DNA of 64,000 nt from NCBI GenBank assembly GCA_012862575.1, contig BLSF01000014.1, positions 1 to 64,000 of the forward strand, written 5' to 3'. Under the pieces are notes generated by a model that saw only the letters and a program-made list of their open reading frames with translations, searched no databases and was not told the DNA's origin. This DNA is from Parietichytrium sp. I65-24A (taxonomy: Eukaryota > Sar > Bigyra > Thraustochytrida > Thraustochytriidae). Of this stretch, positions 27,818-37,951 are shown one piece after another (position 1 is the first letter of the stretch; the number at the start of each line of letters is the position of its first letter). Position numbers and translations under genes: made by a program.

Positions 27818-29833
27818 ATGGGGTGCGGGTCGAGCAAGGGAGTCCTTTCCGTGGCACCGGAACGAGAGGCCAGTGTTGGTAAAAATGCCACAAAGGTGAG
27901 ACTTGCGGCAGTTGACGAGGCTGACTCGGTGGTACGTGTGAGTTCAGATGGGAAGGTACGTTTGGTGCAGCTCAATCCCGGAGCATCTGCGATCGTGAGG
28001 GCAGAAGCAGCAGTCGCAAAGACATCGAGTGCACATTTGTTTGGTGGTGGAGTCAGCGATCATTTCGCGACAAAATCAGACGATAAAATTGACCTTGACT
28101 CGACAAAACATCAGGCTCTCGCGCAGAACAGTATAGCGGAGTCTATTTCTCGTCAAGAGAGCATCTCTCGTCGTGAGACAGGGTCGGCGGTGGGTGAATC
28201 CTCCAAAGTGAAGAACAGAGTCCTCGAAAGCGAGAGTGGCGGTCACCATGATGCAAAACCTAACGTTTACAAACCACAGCCTCAAGTCTGCGGGGCAGAT
28301 GAGAATGAAAAGCGAAGTGGTGCACCGCAACCTCAGAAGGGTCCAAACAACACAAAATCTAGAGCAATCACCTGGAAACGAGGAGAGCTTATAGGAAGTG
28401 GATCATATGGTAAAGTTTACATGGGGCTCGACGAAACCACCGGAGTTCTGATGGCCGTTAAAGAGGTGAAAGCAAGCTCTGATGCAGAAATTCTATCATT
28501 ACAGAAGGAAATTAGTCTGATGCGGGCCATTCGCCATGAGAATATTGTACAGTACCTGGGATCCGAGGCAGGCCCGAATGCCAACATGCTCTACATATTT
28601 ACCGAATGGGTTCCTGGTGGATCGATTGCTGGCCTATTGCAAAAGTTCGGACGACTCTCAGAGAGCGTTGTCCGCAAATATTCGCTTCAGCTACTACAGG
28701 GATTGCACTACCTTCACCGAAAGGGTGTCATCCACAGAGATATTAAGTGTGCAAATATCCTAGTTGATGACCGGGGTAGAGTAAAGCTGGCCGACTTTGG
28801 GGCCTCCAAAGTCCTGGGTAGAGAGCGGAGTGCTTCTTCTTCCAATATGAGCGAGAATCGTTCCCTTCGCGGAACTCCTTATTATATGGCGCCTGAAATC
28901 ATCATGCAAACTGGGCACGGCAGAAAAGCTGACATTTGGAGTGTTGGCTGCACGATTCTGCATATGATTAGTGGAAAACCGCCATGGAAGTCTTTGCGAT
29001 TTTCCTCCATATCCGAGCTTATGCACCACATTTGCAATACTCGAGAAGCGCCGCCCATGCCCGAAGAAAGTATTTCACCGGTGCTGAAGTCATTTTTGAT
29101 GATCTCTTTTCAACGAGACCCGTCGGAGCGGCCATCGGCTGAAAGTCTCCTTCAACATCCGTTTGTACAAATGAGCAAGTTGGGAGCACAGCAGGGGCGG
29201 GCAAGCGAGCGACAACCTTTGCCAAACGATAGGGAAGAGGCTGATGATTTGTCCCGTATCCCTTCTCGTAAAAAATTGAGCGACAAGGGAGTGCGCGATC
29301 GGCGCGCACATTCCCCATTAAGGACAACCTCCATAGATTCGAAGCCTCGCAAACCCCGGATGACGTCAAATGAGGTAAAAACAGAATGGGTAATTTCCAA
29401 AAGTGGAGCCAGGAATCAAATGGGCGAAAACCACGTAATAGAGTATACAGATATTCCTCTCAGTAGAGAGTACTTTGATGACCAGGACGACGATGGGGAA
29501 ACAAGCGTTGGAAATGCCAGGGCATTTGACGAGCATTCATTCTCCTCTTACATGAAGGGAAGAACGGCCGAGAATGAAAAGAAGCTATTGAGCTCTTTTG
29601 GGTCCATAGTTCCATGTGTCTCCAGTAATGTTGCGTCGGATGCAGGAGATAAGAATGAATGGACTATACGGGAAAATTTAGTGATCACTACATTGCACTC
29701 GCAACGAGTTCTGGGGGAGGAAGAGCGGCAGAAAGAGGCACTGAGCCAAAAGAAGCGCGCAGAGCAAGCAAGATGGGAGGAAGAGCAAGCCAAAGAATTG
29801 GAATTTCAAAGGAGAGCTGGGCTACGAGCTTGA
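27818..29833 (+). CDS. MAP3K-like Ser/Thr kinase with acylation motif
   Basis: This is a 671-residue STE11/NPK1-type protein kinase, probably acting at the head of a MAP-kinase cascade. The N terminus 'MGCGSSK' fits N-myristoylation at Gly2 with palmitoylation at Cys3, which would place it on membranes. Residues about 20-180 are low-complexity. The kinase domain covers about 184-450. It has the glycine loop 'IGSGSYGKV', 'AVKEV' (Lys215), 'HRDIKCANIL' (Asp308), 'DFGASK' (Asp326), 'GTPYYMAPE' and a subdomain IX 'KADIWSVGC'. All catalytic residues are present. The C-terminal 200 residues contain an acidic 'DDQDDDGE' patch and end in a charged helix that may form a coiled coil. 'KCANIL' and 'FGASK' are typical of MAP3Ks such as NPK1/ANP. 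No substrate is implied by its neighbours. Confidence 0.9.
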   Translation: MGCGSSKGVLSVAPEREASVGKNATKVRLAAVDEADSVVRVSSDGKVRLVQLNPGASAIVRAEAAVAKTSSAHLFGGGVSDHFATKSDDKIDLDSTKHQALAQNSIAESISRQESISRRETGSAVGESSKVKNRVLESESGGHHDAKPNVYKPQPQVCGADENEKRSGAPQPQKGPNNTKSRAITWKRGELIGSGSYGKVYMGLDETTGVLMAVKEVKASSDAEILSLQKEISLMRAIRHENIVQYLGSEAGPNANMLYIFTEWVPGGSIAGLLQKFGRLSESVVRKYSLQLLQGLHYLHRKGVIHRDIKCANILVDDRGRVKLADFGASKVLGRERSASSSNMSENRSLRGTPYYMAPEIIMQTGHGRKADIWSVGCTILHMISGKPPWKSLRFSSISELMHHICNTREAPPMPEESISPVLKSFLMISFQRDPSERPSAESLLQHPFVQMSKLGAQQGRASERQPLPNDREEADDLSRIPSRKKLSDKGVRDRRAHSPLRTTSIDSKPRKPRMTSNEVKTEWVISKSGARNQMGENHVIEYTDIPLSREYFDDQDDDGETSVGNARAFDEHSFSSYMKGRTAENEKKLLSSFGSIVPCVSSNVASDAGDKNEWTIRENLVITTLHSQRVLGEEERQKEALSQKKRAEQARWEEEQAKELEFQRRAGLRA

Positions 29834-30001
29834 GGCAGTATGATTTTCCCGTGGAAGATTTTTTGCACAGTATTTTTGTTCTCAAGTTTCCGCACCAGGG
29901 CTGAACACCGACTTGGCATGTCCAAAGTTTTGCTTCCAAAAGTTCTTCAAGAAAAGTTTCAGCCGATATGCTCTCTTCGTGCCGCAGCTCTTGGACTCTG
30001 G

Positions 30002-30021
30002 TCTAGTAGCTAGCTACTAGA
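30002..30021. repeat. 20-bp perfect palindrome
   Basis: tctagtagctagctactaga is its own reverse complement. It lies about 170 bases after the kinase stop. It may be a hairpin in a transcript or a remnant of the CTAG-rich repeats seen elsewhere. Confidence 0.85.
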
Positions 30022-30164
30022 GAGTAGAAACAAACGTAAACGGCAAAACTATCCCCATCGTGAAGCAGTTGAGATTGACATTTCGAAAACTGAAAACTGA
30101 AAGCAATAATTAACTGGCCAATGTGCGCTCTTTGTTTCCTTCCCTTTCGATCAGCTCAATACAA

Positions 30165-30272
30165 ATGGCCGACGTGGCCTCGCGACTGATGTTCTTGTCA
30201 ATTTTCCTTGCGGCCGCGACGCCGGCTCCGGTTCCTCAGATGGTGTTGGCGAAAGACTCAGAGTCACTGTGA
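30165..30272 (+). CDS. doubtful 35-residue hydrophobic peptide
   Basis: A short frame starts in a favourable context (acaaATGGCC) after a pyrimidine-rich leader. It encodes 35 residues with one hydrophobic segment ('LMFLSIFLAAATPAPVP'). The stop overlaps a possible GTGAG donor, so it could instead be the first exon of something I cannot follow. No family is recognised, and chance is a real alternative. Confidence 0.2.
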   Translation: MADVASRLMFLSIFLAAATPAPVPQMVLAKDSESL

Positions 30273-30619
30273 GAAAAATCTCTAAACTAACAGTAAATGA
30301 TGTCTGACAAAGTCTGCCTCACAAGCAAGGTAAGCATACTAGTAGCTATGGTACACAGTACTACCTATGGAATGGCGCGGTATGCTAGCTTCACTATGCC
30401 TCACTCACTCAAATCAACGTAGGATGCTGTGTTAGTGATTAATATACTGGCTATTGCGCTCTATCCTGTAGTACTCGCTCGTGCACGTAAGCTTACTGAC
30501 AGGACATTGTTTGACCATGTTTGGACCATGTTTGGACCTTGAGGACTTCCTCTTCTCTCTTCCCTGCACACGGCTACGCAGAGCGCAGACAGCGGAGAAG
30601 GAAATCTGAATCGCTCGAA

Positions 30620-31405
30620 ATGCTTCTGGCTTTAAGATGTGGAACTCGAGCCCGCCCGGGGTTGGCCTGCGGTGGGTTCACCCCGTTCAACGTAGCTGGG
30701 ACCAGGAGTCTTAAAAGACGAGTGTTCCAGCAGATCGGAACCTTCTGCACTCAAGGTGAGAAGAGGCTGGATGGCAAGAAAGAAGAAAAGTTCACCAACA
30801 CAAGGTCTGTGTGGGACGATGCTTTCAATATTCCCAACGCGCTCACAATGACGCGAATTGTTGCTACCCCTGGTATTTGTTACCTCATTTCTCAAGAAAG
30901 GTTTGAGCTTGCAATAGCAAGCTTCTGGGTTGCGGGTTTCTTTGACTGGCTTGATGGCTACTTGGCCCGAAAATGGAAACAACAATCAATATTAGGCTCT
31001 TTCTTGGATCCGCTGGCGGACAAAGTTTTTGTCGCGGGGACTATGTTGACTCTGACTTACCAAGGGTTAATTCCGCTCGCTTTGGGAGGGCTCATCATTG
31101 GAAGAGATTTGTTGCTGGTAGGGGGTTCCTTCTACGTGCGCAGCATAACTCGGCCTGAAGGTGCTCGATTCTTCGAAATGGGCGACCAAGCCGGAGTCGT
31201 TGCGGTTGAGGCCTCCGCTATAAGCAAGTGGAACACCTTGTTCCAGTTTGGTTTGATTTGGTTCACCATGACACACCATGCATGGGGCCTCCCAAGTCAG
31301 GAATTTATGCCACTCATTTGGTTTTTGAGCGGCTCTTCGACCGTGCTCTCAGGCGCAGATTACCTTAAACGAGGAAATTGGAAAAACATCTTTTCCAAAA
31401 AATAG
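30620..31405 (+). CDS. CRLS1: mitochondrial cardiolipin synthase, CDP-alcohol type
   Basis: This enzyme joins CDP-diacylglycerol and phosphatidylglycerol to make cardiolipin in the mitochondrial inner membrane. It has 261 residues. The first 45 or so are basic with Ser/Thr and no acidic residue ('MLLALRCGTRARPGLACGG'), a probable presequence. The CDP-alcohol phosphotransferase motif is complete: Asp112-Gly113, Ala116-Arg117, Gly126, Asp130 and Asp134, within 'WLDGYLAR' and 'GSFLDPLADK'. The flanking 'NIPNALTMTRI' and 'AISKWNT' (the family's SK-NT word) match the eukaryotic CRLS1 branch rather than PGP synthase. Several hydrophobic helices follow. I chose ATG 30620 because the frame upstream begins only with TTG. 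PGP synthase of the same superfamily is the main alternative. Confidence 0.9.
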   Translation: MLLALRCGTRARPGLACGGFTPFNVAGTRSLKRRVFQQIGTFCTQGEKRLDGKKEEKFTNTRSVWDDAFNIPNALTMTRIVATPGICYLISQERFELAIASFWVAGFFDWLDGYLARKWKQQSILGSFLDPLADKVFVAGTMLTLTYQGLIPLALGGLIIGRDLLLVGGSFYVRSITRPEGARFFEMGDQAGVVAVEASAISKWNTLFQFGLIWFTMTHHAWGLPSQEFMPLIWFLSGSSTVLSGADYLKRGNWKNIFSKK

Positions 31406-32235
31406 ATTGAGCTTCAACCTGCTGCACCTCTCGGATCCGTAGCAAAGGAGAGGGCGTGTGGAAACAAAGACATGATCCGATACACATGCAGTGTAAACAT
31501 CATGGCAAAGCGTTGGTCGTCCAAATATGTGACAAACAGTTCACTTTTACGCCCGTCATGTGTGATGAGTTCCTGTAATGACATTATACATCAGTTCTGT
31601 TTACCAATCACGCTTCTTTTTTTCCCCGGGATATCCTGTCCTTGACTCGCTCCCAAGTACAAGTTGAAAGCAAGTCCCCAAGCTATTGAAATGCGCGTTC
31701 AAGACTAAGACCAGAACGAAAAGATTCCATGAGAGTTTTTGCGAAGCTTTACATGACCTTTTACCTTTTTTCGATTTTTAAAAACAAAAGAAAAAACAGT
31801 ATTTATTTCGCTTATTCCCCTTTTTTCCCCCTCCTTCGATCAGACGTTACTTATACAAGATTAATTCACAGTCAGTCCGAAAAAGCTCCTAGGCTTTAGT
31901 GTACCACAGTAATGGGCAGGTGAGAAAAGTGACGCAGGGATCGCAGGGAAGGAGAAACTAACGAGTGCCGCAGACCGGAGTAGCACGAGCTGAAGACTTG
32001 AAGGGCGCTCGGACGAAGGTCTCCTTGCTAAAGGAAACGCAGTGCAGAAAGCGGCGCGTGGGGCGGAAAAGTAGCGGTTCTAGAGCTCTTCTTTGAGGGG
32101 CATCCTTTCACCGGCGAGGTGCTTCGGTCGACAGGGTAACTTGCTCCCGACAGCCTTGGGGCGCTGCGTTGGAAAGTCTTGCTATTTTCACAGCTCTGTA
32201 CTTTTTTAACTCGCCAAAGACTGGATTCAATTGCA
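31406..32235. promoter_or_regulatory. intergenic region upstream of GTF3C1-like gene
   Basis: This gap of 830 bases lies between same-strand genes. A long T/C-rich stretch lies at about 31755-31835, and the word ttcacagtca at 31865-31874. It presumably contains the CRLS1 3' UTR and the promoter of the next gene. No coding signal is recognised. Confidence 0.5.
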
Positions 32236-35200
32236 ATGCAGCTTCGTAAGCGACCTAGCTTCTTCAAGCTCTTTGGCTTCATTTTAGACCGAATTGGCCT
32301 TGCAGGGAGACAGGGTTGCGCACTCGAAGATCTATGGGTCGCAGTGAAATCAGAGTATTGTCGATTTCGGGATTTGTGGGTTCTAGACCAGCATTTGAAA
32401 GAGCGGATCTGGAAAGAGCTGCTGCTGTCACAAGACGATGTATTCTTTCAAGACACTTCCAGACAGCTTCCGTTCGAAACGGCAGCTTCCTTGTCCGTAC
32501 AAGCCGCTGAGGCGAAAGAAGAGCTCCGTATCACCGGGCGAGAGAAACTACGACTAAACTCCCTGGGGGTGCCGAATGAAGACTACGCAGTCACACAAGA
32601 AGCATTTTTTGTTTTGGAGATAGTCGGCGCGAGCGCTGAAAGCGGTGTGCTCATGACAGAGATTCGAGAGAAGCTCCAAGCTTTCTCCGATGGTTCCAAG
32701 TCCAGTGGCGGCCCGTCCTTTGAAAGGTATTCCAAGAATGATGGAGAGGACTCCAAAAAAAAGAAGTCAAGCAAAGATGTGAATTACCTCGTCGACATAT
32801 TGCTCGAGCTGGGGCTGGCTTTCAAGGCGCTTCAAAACCACGTTAATCGCGTTTGGTTAACCCGGTTTCTGAAAGAAGGCGAAAGTGCTGTTAGTAGCCT
32901 CAGCTCACTCGATATAAAGGTAACCACAGAAGAAAATCCAATCATGCACTGGGTGCAAAGGGACATCGAAAAAGTCATGAAGAGAATCAAACTTGCGACA
33001 GGCCAGAACGTTGTTGCCTACACCGATGCGCTCGTCTTAATAGGGTACAATGAGCAAAGGAAAGAAAAGGATTTGCCGCGTGAGCATTCCGTACGCGAGA
33101 CCCTCTCCCTGCACTTTACTGCTGGACATTCTCAAGTTGAAATCAAACAATTCATTATCCCAAAATTAGAGCGCGGAGCTCGCGATCAGACACCATGTCC
33201 AAAGCCTTTTGAGGATGGCGCAGAGGGGGGCGACGGAGAAGAGATGGTGGAGTCACGGCCATTCGGCCCAGCTTGGTGCTGTGTACTTCATGAAAGCGTT
33301 CTGACTAAGAGCAAGTGGGCGGCGTCCCGAGACGCGAAGACTTCAGAATTGGAGAAACACATGCGGTGTACGCTCGGTCAGGAGGAGATGGGGTCCTTAC
33401 TCGAGTACTCGTATCTTGAAAACATACGCCTCGCAACCCTTTGTTCCGGAAAGACGGGGGTGCTAGTGAGCGATCTCTCAACATTACTACAATCCAGCCA
33501 CAAAACATTGTCTCGCATTCTAAACCAGCTGATAAAGCCCATCGAACCCCGCAACCGGCTTGGGCTTACAAGGTCTAAAGTACTGGGAAAGTTCAACGAA
33601 AAGTATGGTATTTGCGCTTCTGACGAGAGCCTCCTAAAATTCTCCACCTCCGAGGCCAGACGAGACGCCATCTCCAGAATCGAGCACAATGGGCGGCTTC
33701 CGTTCGAGCCTGACTCTGATTCGCTAGGATCGGGAATGCTTGAAAACAAACGTGAGCTCAGACGAAATCTGATTAACGATGTTTTGTCGAAACACGGCGC
33801 GGTAAGGCTTACGGTTATTCAAAAACTCATCTTTGAGAAAGAGCGCGAGCTTGGTGTCGATGGGGAAATTGACTCACGGACTATTAAAACCCTTGCACAC
33901 GATATGGATGACGTAGAAGTCAGCCACTTGAAGGACATGAACGATGAGAAAACAGTGATATCCTATCTCATTCGCCCATCTGCCCGATTGAGTCACGAAG
34001 AGGTGTTTGAGGTTGTGTCGAAGCGCCACCAATTGCCCTCCAAGCTTTCCAGCATGGAGACACTCGAGCGCAGAGAGATCGTCCGTTTTCCAAATTTGTC
34101 ATACCTCACAGCAATTGAAGGCGGTTGGATAAAACCTGTTACTGTCGTAGAGCGTGAGGGGTTGCAACCACGGACCTCGCGAAAAACTCCTCGTAACACC
34201 AGAGAAAAGGCGGCGCATAATCAGATGAGACGAGACCGAAATCGTATAAAGAAGGATGCAGATGCTGGCTATTTTGACGATTCCGATGCAGACTTGAGCA
34301 TGGCTGAAAAAGCACCCAATCTCGAAAGTAGTCAAGCATTTGATGATGCCCCGCCTCAGCCTCCTTCGACGGAACTTTCCTCGTCCATGGGTACGGATGG
34401 ACTTGTGCATGCCAAAGTAGAACCACCAGGGCCAGATGGGATTACACAGCCAAGCAGGGGAAGCACTACGCCGCTAGGAATCAACTTGAAGCTGTACTCC
34501 GAAGGTTACAGCGCTGGTCAAGGTCTCGACCTGCTCTTCCTCAGGACATGTATGAAGCGCGCGCAGAGCTATTTGCAATTCTTGATTGGGTACGTGAAGG
34601 AGCACGAGTTGACGCCGAAGCCAGATGGTACTATCGCTGTAGACCTAAGAAATGCCCTGCGAAGCATGCCAGCATTGACCTTCGTACAAATCTTCAAACG
34701 CAACAAATCTCTGTTTTCGGATTGGGATGAAGACCAGAGCCGGCTGATTCTTGAGGCAGTGAACCAAAACGAGCCAGTCTCTTCAGCGGTGCCCGATGCC
34801 TGGTTTGAGAGAAAGGATCAGCCCAAAGAATGCATTGAAACGTTGCGATCGCTGGGCCTTATCAGAGCGCGATTTGTGAAGAGTCACGACGATGAGAAAG
34901 TTCAGATGCTGGTCAACGACTTCGTTGTGAAGGTTCAGTTTGTCGATGGCGAGCCACTGAGCTTTGACTTCCTCGAAGCACCAGGAACTAATGCGCAAGT
35001 AGGTTCACAATTCTTCTCCCAGCTTTTTGAACTGGCTGCTTCAATGTACTCAAAGAAGCCGGACGAAATTGCACTTCAAGCGTGGTACCGGCCAAAAGCA
35101 TGGGGTTTGGTCCGTTATCCAGAAACAACACCTTCCAACATGTTTTCTCTTGATTGTAAAGCTAGTACGCCAGTCTCCGGTAAGCGCAGAGCTGGAAATA

Positions 35201-36870
35201 GCAGCTCAACTAATTTGGCCGGCGTGGCTGCGAAGCGTAGAAGAGCAAACACGCTACAGCAATCGCGGAAGAATAAAGACTCAGTCTTTTCACACGAGCA
35301 AAGCCAAGGCAATGGCAAGGATCGTACTGCGGCACAAGCGCAGAAACGCCAGAAACGCCAGCGAGGTAACTTTAAACGAGGCACTAAAGCCGGGGCTTCA
35401 AGCATCGCAAAAAAGAGAAGGAGCCGCAAGGTCGATGCTGACACACTCAAGCGCGAAGACACTTTACTGATACAGTCCTACCTGAAGACATTCGATCTCA
35501 AACACACACTGAGCGAGGTTCCAGAGGGATCTTTTGAGTCCCACAAAGATTTGCGAAGTGGTCTCTTGCAGGCTTTCGCAAGGAGATCCGTTAAGCAAAG
35601 CGCAAGCCGTACGGAAACCCGCTCGATCTCCTCGGTGCGAAGCATCGCCGCGCGGAATCTTGTTCTCGCGTGCATAGTCTCTATTTGCATCGCGAACAAT
35701 TCGCAACCAAACGCTGGAGTGGAGAAACGGGATGACTGGATGCAAGGAATGCGTGGCGCGCTGGAACACTTCACTGCTGATGAGATCATTGCTGTGTTCC
35801 AAGAACTCGATCATCGAGGTTTTCTGGGAAAGAAGGCAGTCGGAGAACTTAAAGAAGCTCGCAAGGCTCATGTTGACTATGCAATCTCGAAATGCGCAAA
35901 TTGCCCTTGGCTCAGTCTTCGGGCTTTGATTCTGGAAGTTACCAATCAATTTCAACGCCCAAGGAAAGTCAGAGCTAGCGCGTTGTCAGCCGATCCTCAC
36001 CCGTTATTCGAGAACCAGGACGTCAACGCCTTAATTCCTTTGGAACTTCCAGTCTCTGGAAAGGACCTCCTCGCAGTCTTTCCGAAGGTCGCAGACGGAT
36101 CTGCACGACTCTTGGTCAACTATGACCCCGATGATTTGGAACCAATTCGCCAGGAAGAGGCAAGGGCGTTGCGTCGCGCTCCTCGAGTGCCAGTATCTGA
36201 TCTCGCAAAAAATGAGGCTATGTACAACATTTCTTTGCAAATTCTCCAGCCGAAATTGGAGCACGCTCCTTCGGGAATCAGTACATGCGAGGGCCAGACG
36301 TTGCGCTCCCCCTCGCATACGTTGGACGACAGAGTGGCTGCTGATCTTGTCCAGAAATTAGAAGCGAAGGGTTTGGAAGGTGAGAGACTAGCAAATTTGA
36401 CCAAGCACTCCGCACTGCTCGAGGAGCATATTCGAGCAGGCACTGTTTGTAAAGTGCATTGTTACGACCACATTCGTGTTGTTGCCGCAAAATGCATGAC
36501 TCTTTGGTCGATCGGAGAGCTGGGAACGGATGCGGCGGCCACTCCTACTAGGTGGTCATTGTGGAGTGAGGGGGAAGGGGGCGACGTTTTTCGCAAACAG
36601 CTCGAACGAGCCCTATTGATGTTCGTGTTTGACCACCCTGGATGTACAAAGGAAAAGATTTGTAGAGCCTTTTACCCTTTGGTGGACCCCATTGATGTTG
36701 ACATGCTACTGGGCACGTATGCCGATCCGGACGTGAGTGGGGGAAAGCGACTCATAGAGTTGTATGAACATGTCAACGGCATACTCACATACTCGCCATA
36801 TTTACCGAACCTCAACCCTGACTACCTCAATGAGGCAGTTTCTGGACGCGCCTTTGCATTTCCCGGATGA
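32236..36870 (+). CDS. GTF3C1: TFIIIC largest-subunit-like protein (B-block binding)
   Basis: This is a probable homologue of TFIIIC220/TFC3, which binds the B block of tRNA genes and recruits RNA polymerase III factors. The frame is uninterrupted and gives 1,544 residues. The N terminus ('GCALEDLW', 'LKERIWKELL') corresponds to the opening winged-helix segment of GTF3C1. Further helix-turn-helix-like segments occur, for example near 'VLMTEIREKL' and 'GVLVSDLSTLLQ'. A strongly basic stretch (about 980-1075, rich in KRR and RQKRQR) precedes a Myb/SANT-like 'EDTLLIQSYL'. The C-terminal 'FVFDHPGCTKEKICRAF' resembles the last winged helix of the family. Its start is ATG 32236; the frame before it begins with TTG. 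The family is poorly conserved in sequence, so the call rests on layout plus these segments. Confidence 0.65.
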   Translation: MQLRKRPSFFKLFGFILDRIGLAGRQGCALEDLWVAVKSEYCRFRDLWVLDQHLKERIWKELLLSQDDVFFQDTSRQLPFETAASLSVQAAEAKEELRITGREKLRLNSLGVPNEDYAVTQEAFFVLEIVGASAESGVLMTEIREKLQAFSDGSKSSGGPSFERYSKNDGEDSKKKKSSKDVNYLVDILLELGLAFKALQNHVNRVWLTRFLKEGESAVSSLSSLDIKVTTEENPIMHWVQRDIEKVMKRIKLATGQNVVAYTDALVLIGYNEQRKEKDLPREHSVRETLSLHFTAGHSQVEIKQFIIPKLERGARDQTPCPKPFEDGAEGGDGEEMVESRPFGPAWCCVLHESVLTKSKWAASRDAKTSELEKHMRCTLGQEEMGSLLEYSYLENIRLATLCSGKTGVLVSDLSTLLQSSHKTLSRILNQLIKPIEPRNRLGLTRSKVLGKFNEKYGICASDESLLKFSTSEARRDAISRIEHNGRLPFEPDSDSLGSGMLENKRELRRNLINDVLSKHGAVRLTVIQKLIFEKERELGVDGEIDSRTIKTLAHDMDDVEVSHLKDMNDEKTVISYLIRPSARLSHEEVFEVVSKRHQLPSKLSSMETLERREIVRFPNLSYLTAIEGGWIKPVTVVEREGLQPRTSRKTPRNTREKAAHNQMRRDRNRIKKDADAGYFDDSDADLSMAEKAPNLESSQAFDDAPPQPPSTELSSSMGTDGLVHAKVEPPGPDGITQPSRGSTTPLGINLKLYSEGYSAGQGLDLLFLRTCMKRAQSYLQFLIGYVKEHELTPKPDGTIAVDLRNALRSMPALTFVQIFKRNKSLFSDWDEDQSRLILEAVNQNEPVSSAVPDAWFERKDQPKECIETLRSLGLIRARFVKSHDDEKVQMLVNDFVVKVQFVDGEPLSFDFLEAPGTNAQVGSQFFSQLFELAASMYSKKPDEIALQAWYRPKAWGLVRYPETTPSNMFSLDCKASTPVSGKRRAGNSSSTNLAGVAAKRRRANTLQQSRKNKDSVFSHEQSQGNGKDRTAAQAQKRQKRQRGNFKRGTKAGASSIAKKRRSRKVDADTLKREDTLLIQSYLKTFDLKHTLSEVPEGSFESHKDLRSGLLQAFARRSVKQSASRTETRSISSVRSIAARNLVLACIVSICIANNSQPNAGVEKRDDWMQGMRGALEHFTADEIIAVFQELDHRGFLGKKAVGELKEARKAHVDYAISKCANCPWLSLRALILEVTNQFQRPRKVRASALSADPHPLFENQDVNALIPLELPVSGKDLLAVFPKVADGSARLLVNYDPDDLEPIRQEEARALRRAPRVPVSDLAKNEAMYNISLQILQPKLEHAPSGISTCEGQTLRSPSHTLDDRVAADLVQKLEAKGLEGERLANLTKHSALLEEHIRAGTVCKVHCYDHIRVVAAKCMTLWSIGELGTDAAATPTRWSLWSEGEGGDVFRKQLERALLMFVFDHPGCTKEKICRAFYPLVDPIDVDMLLGTYADPDVSGGKRLIELYEHVNGILTYSPYLPNLNPDYLNEAVSGRAFAFPG

Positions 36871-37951
36871 TCTGCTCCCCTTTTAGAAGTGGACTAACTT
36901 TGTAGGCACGGCATTACTGACGTTCGAAGGGCGTCATGGCCACTTATTGCCCGAGTAAATCCATTGGAGAGATGTTTTGCGGGCTAGTCGATCACTTGAT
37001 GGTTTGAGTCTGGGTTCTTGCCTTCTCCAAAAAAAAAAAGATGCACTCGCTTCGCATTTTGATAAATTTCTTTTCCGGTAAAGGTCAGCTCACATTCGTG
37101 CGTAAGATGGAAAACCTGAGACTTCGGTGCAGCTTCGGACAGCGACAGAGCAAGAGGTCTGGCGGTAAACTTGGTGTCACTTTTAGCCACCTTTGAATCA
37201 GCTTGTGTGAGAATGCTCCAACTCACTCTCTGACACCTCTTCAAATTTAGAGAGGGTGTACGTGATGGTGTCGTCTGGTTGCTTTCCTTCTTCAATGCCT
37301 TTGGCCATGAAGCTGGTGAGTTGGGCTCCAACCTCTCTTCTGATTTTCGGAAAGTGGGCAAGTGTCATCGCTGGGAGGTCTTCTCGTCGTCGGTATCGCC
37401 CTGTGGCTGTTTTGGCGATTGAAGGGGGGGGAGTGCAAGGGGAGAAATTTGAAGCACTCGAAGACGGTGTTACGGCGAATCTCAGCCGCGAGTTTCTCGG
37501 GAAAAGAAAGAAATCTGACACCCCTTTCCAGTGCTTACGTTTGGAGACTTTCCATTGCCCTCAGCTGCACATGCTGGTTGAGTGCTTTTTTGGGGGGCTA
37601 GCGCCACTCACTGAATTTCGCAAACCTTCTAGTAATTTCCAAGTGCTGCTCTCGGAACCCTTCGAAATGGACAAACATCGTCGTGAAATTTAAAAAAATG
37701 GATCTGAAGAATTTTCCAGAAACAAGAACCACAATAACCGACTTCAAATTTTTTCTACCGCGCAATGGAAAAGAAACTGTTTAATGTTGCCGACAGACGA
37801 TAGAAGATCTCCAGCAGAGTAACGCGCGTGCTCTGTTTTGGTTCGTCCCCAGAGTCCTTCGTGCGGCATTGACTTGAGTAAACTTTTCTAGCTGGCTACA
37901 TTGGTGTGGCTTACAAACACGGTATCTCAATCAAGAATCCAAATAGAGATT
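36871..37951. other. region between GTF3C1-like and PP4 genes
   Basis: About 1.1 kb between a plus-strand and a minus-strand 3' end. It contains the doubtful two-exon frame at 37198-37678 and an A12 run near 37029. Otherwise it is unassigned. Confidence 0.4.
37198..37678 (-). CDS. doubtful 89-residue two-exon gene
   Basis: No family is recognised. On the minus strand, ATG at 37678 opens a 67-base exon (37612..37678) encoding 'MFVHFEGFREQHLEITRRF' and ending at a GTGAGT donor. A pyrimidine-rich tract and cacag acceptor at 37401-37405 lead to 37198..37400. The join keeps frame and yields 89 residues, charged and helical, including 'KIRREVGAQLTSFMAKGIEEG'. Against it: the 211-base intron would be longer than the others here, alternative acceptors exist, and overlapping frames are open too. 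It would lie directly downstream of PP4 on the same strand. Confidence 0.3.

Larger units (their letters stand above)
29834..30619. other. intergenic region between kinase and CRLS1 genes
   Basis: This gap of 786 bases holds a 20-base perfect palindrome (30002-30021), a doubtful 35-codon frame (30165-30272), and presumably the CRLS1 promoter. No larger gene is visible. Confidence 0.5.
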
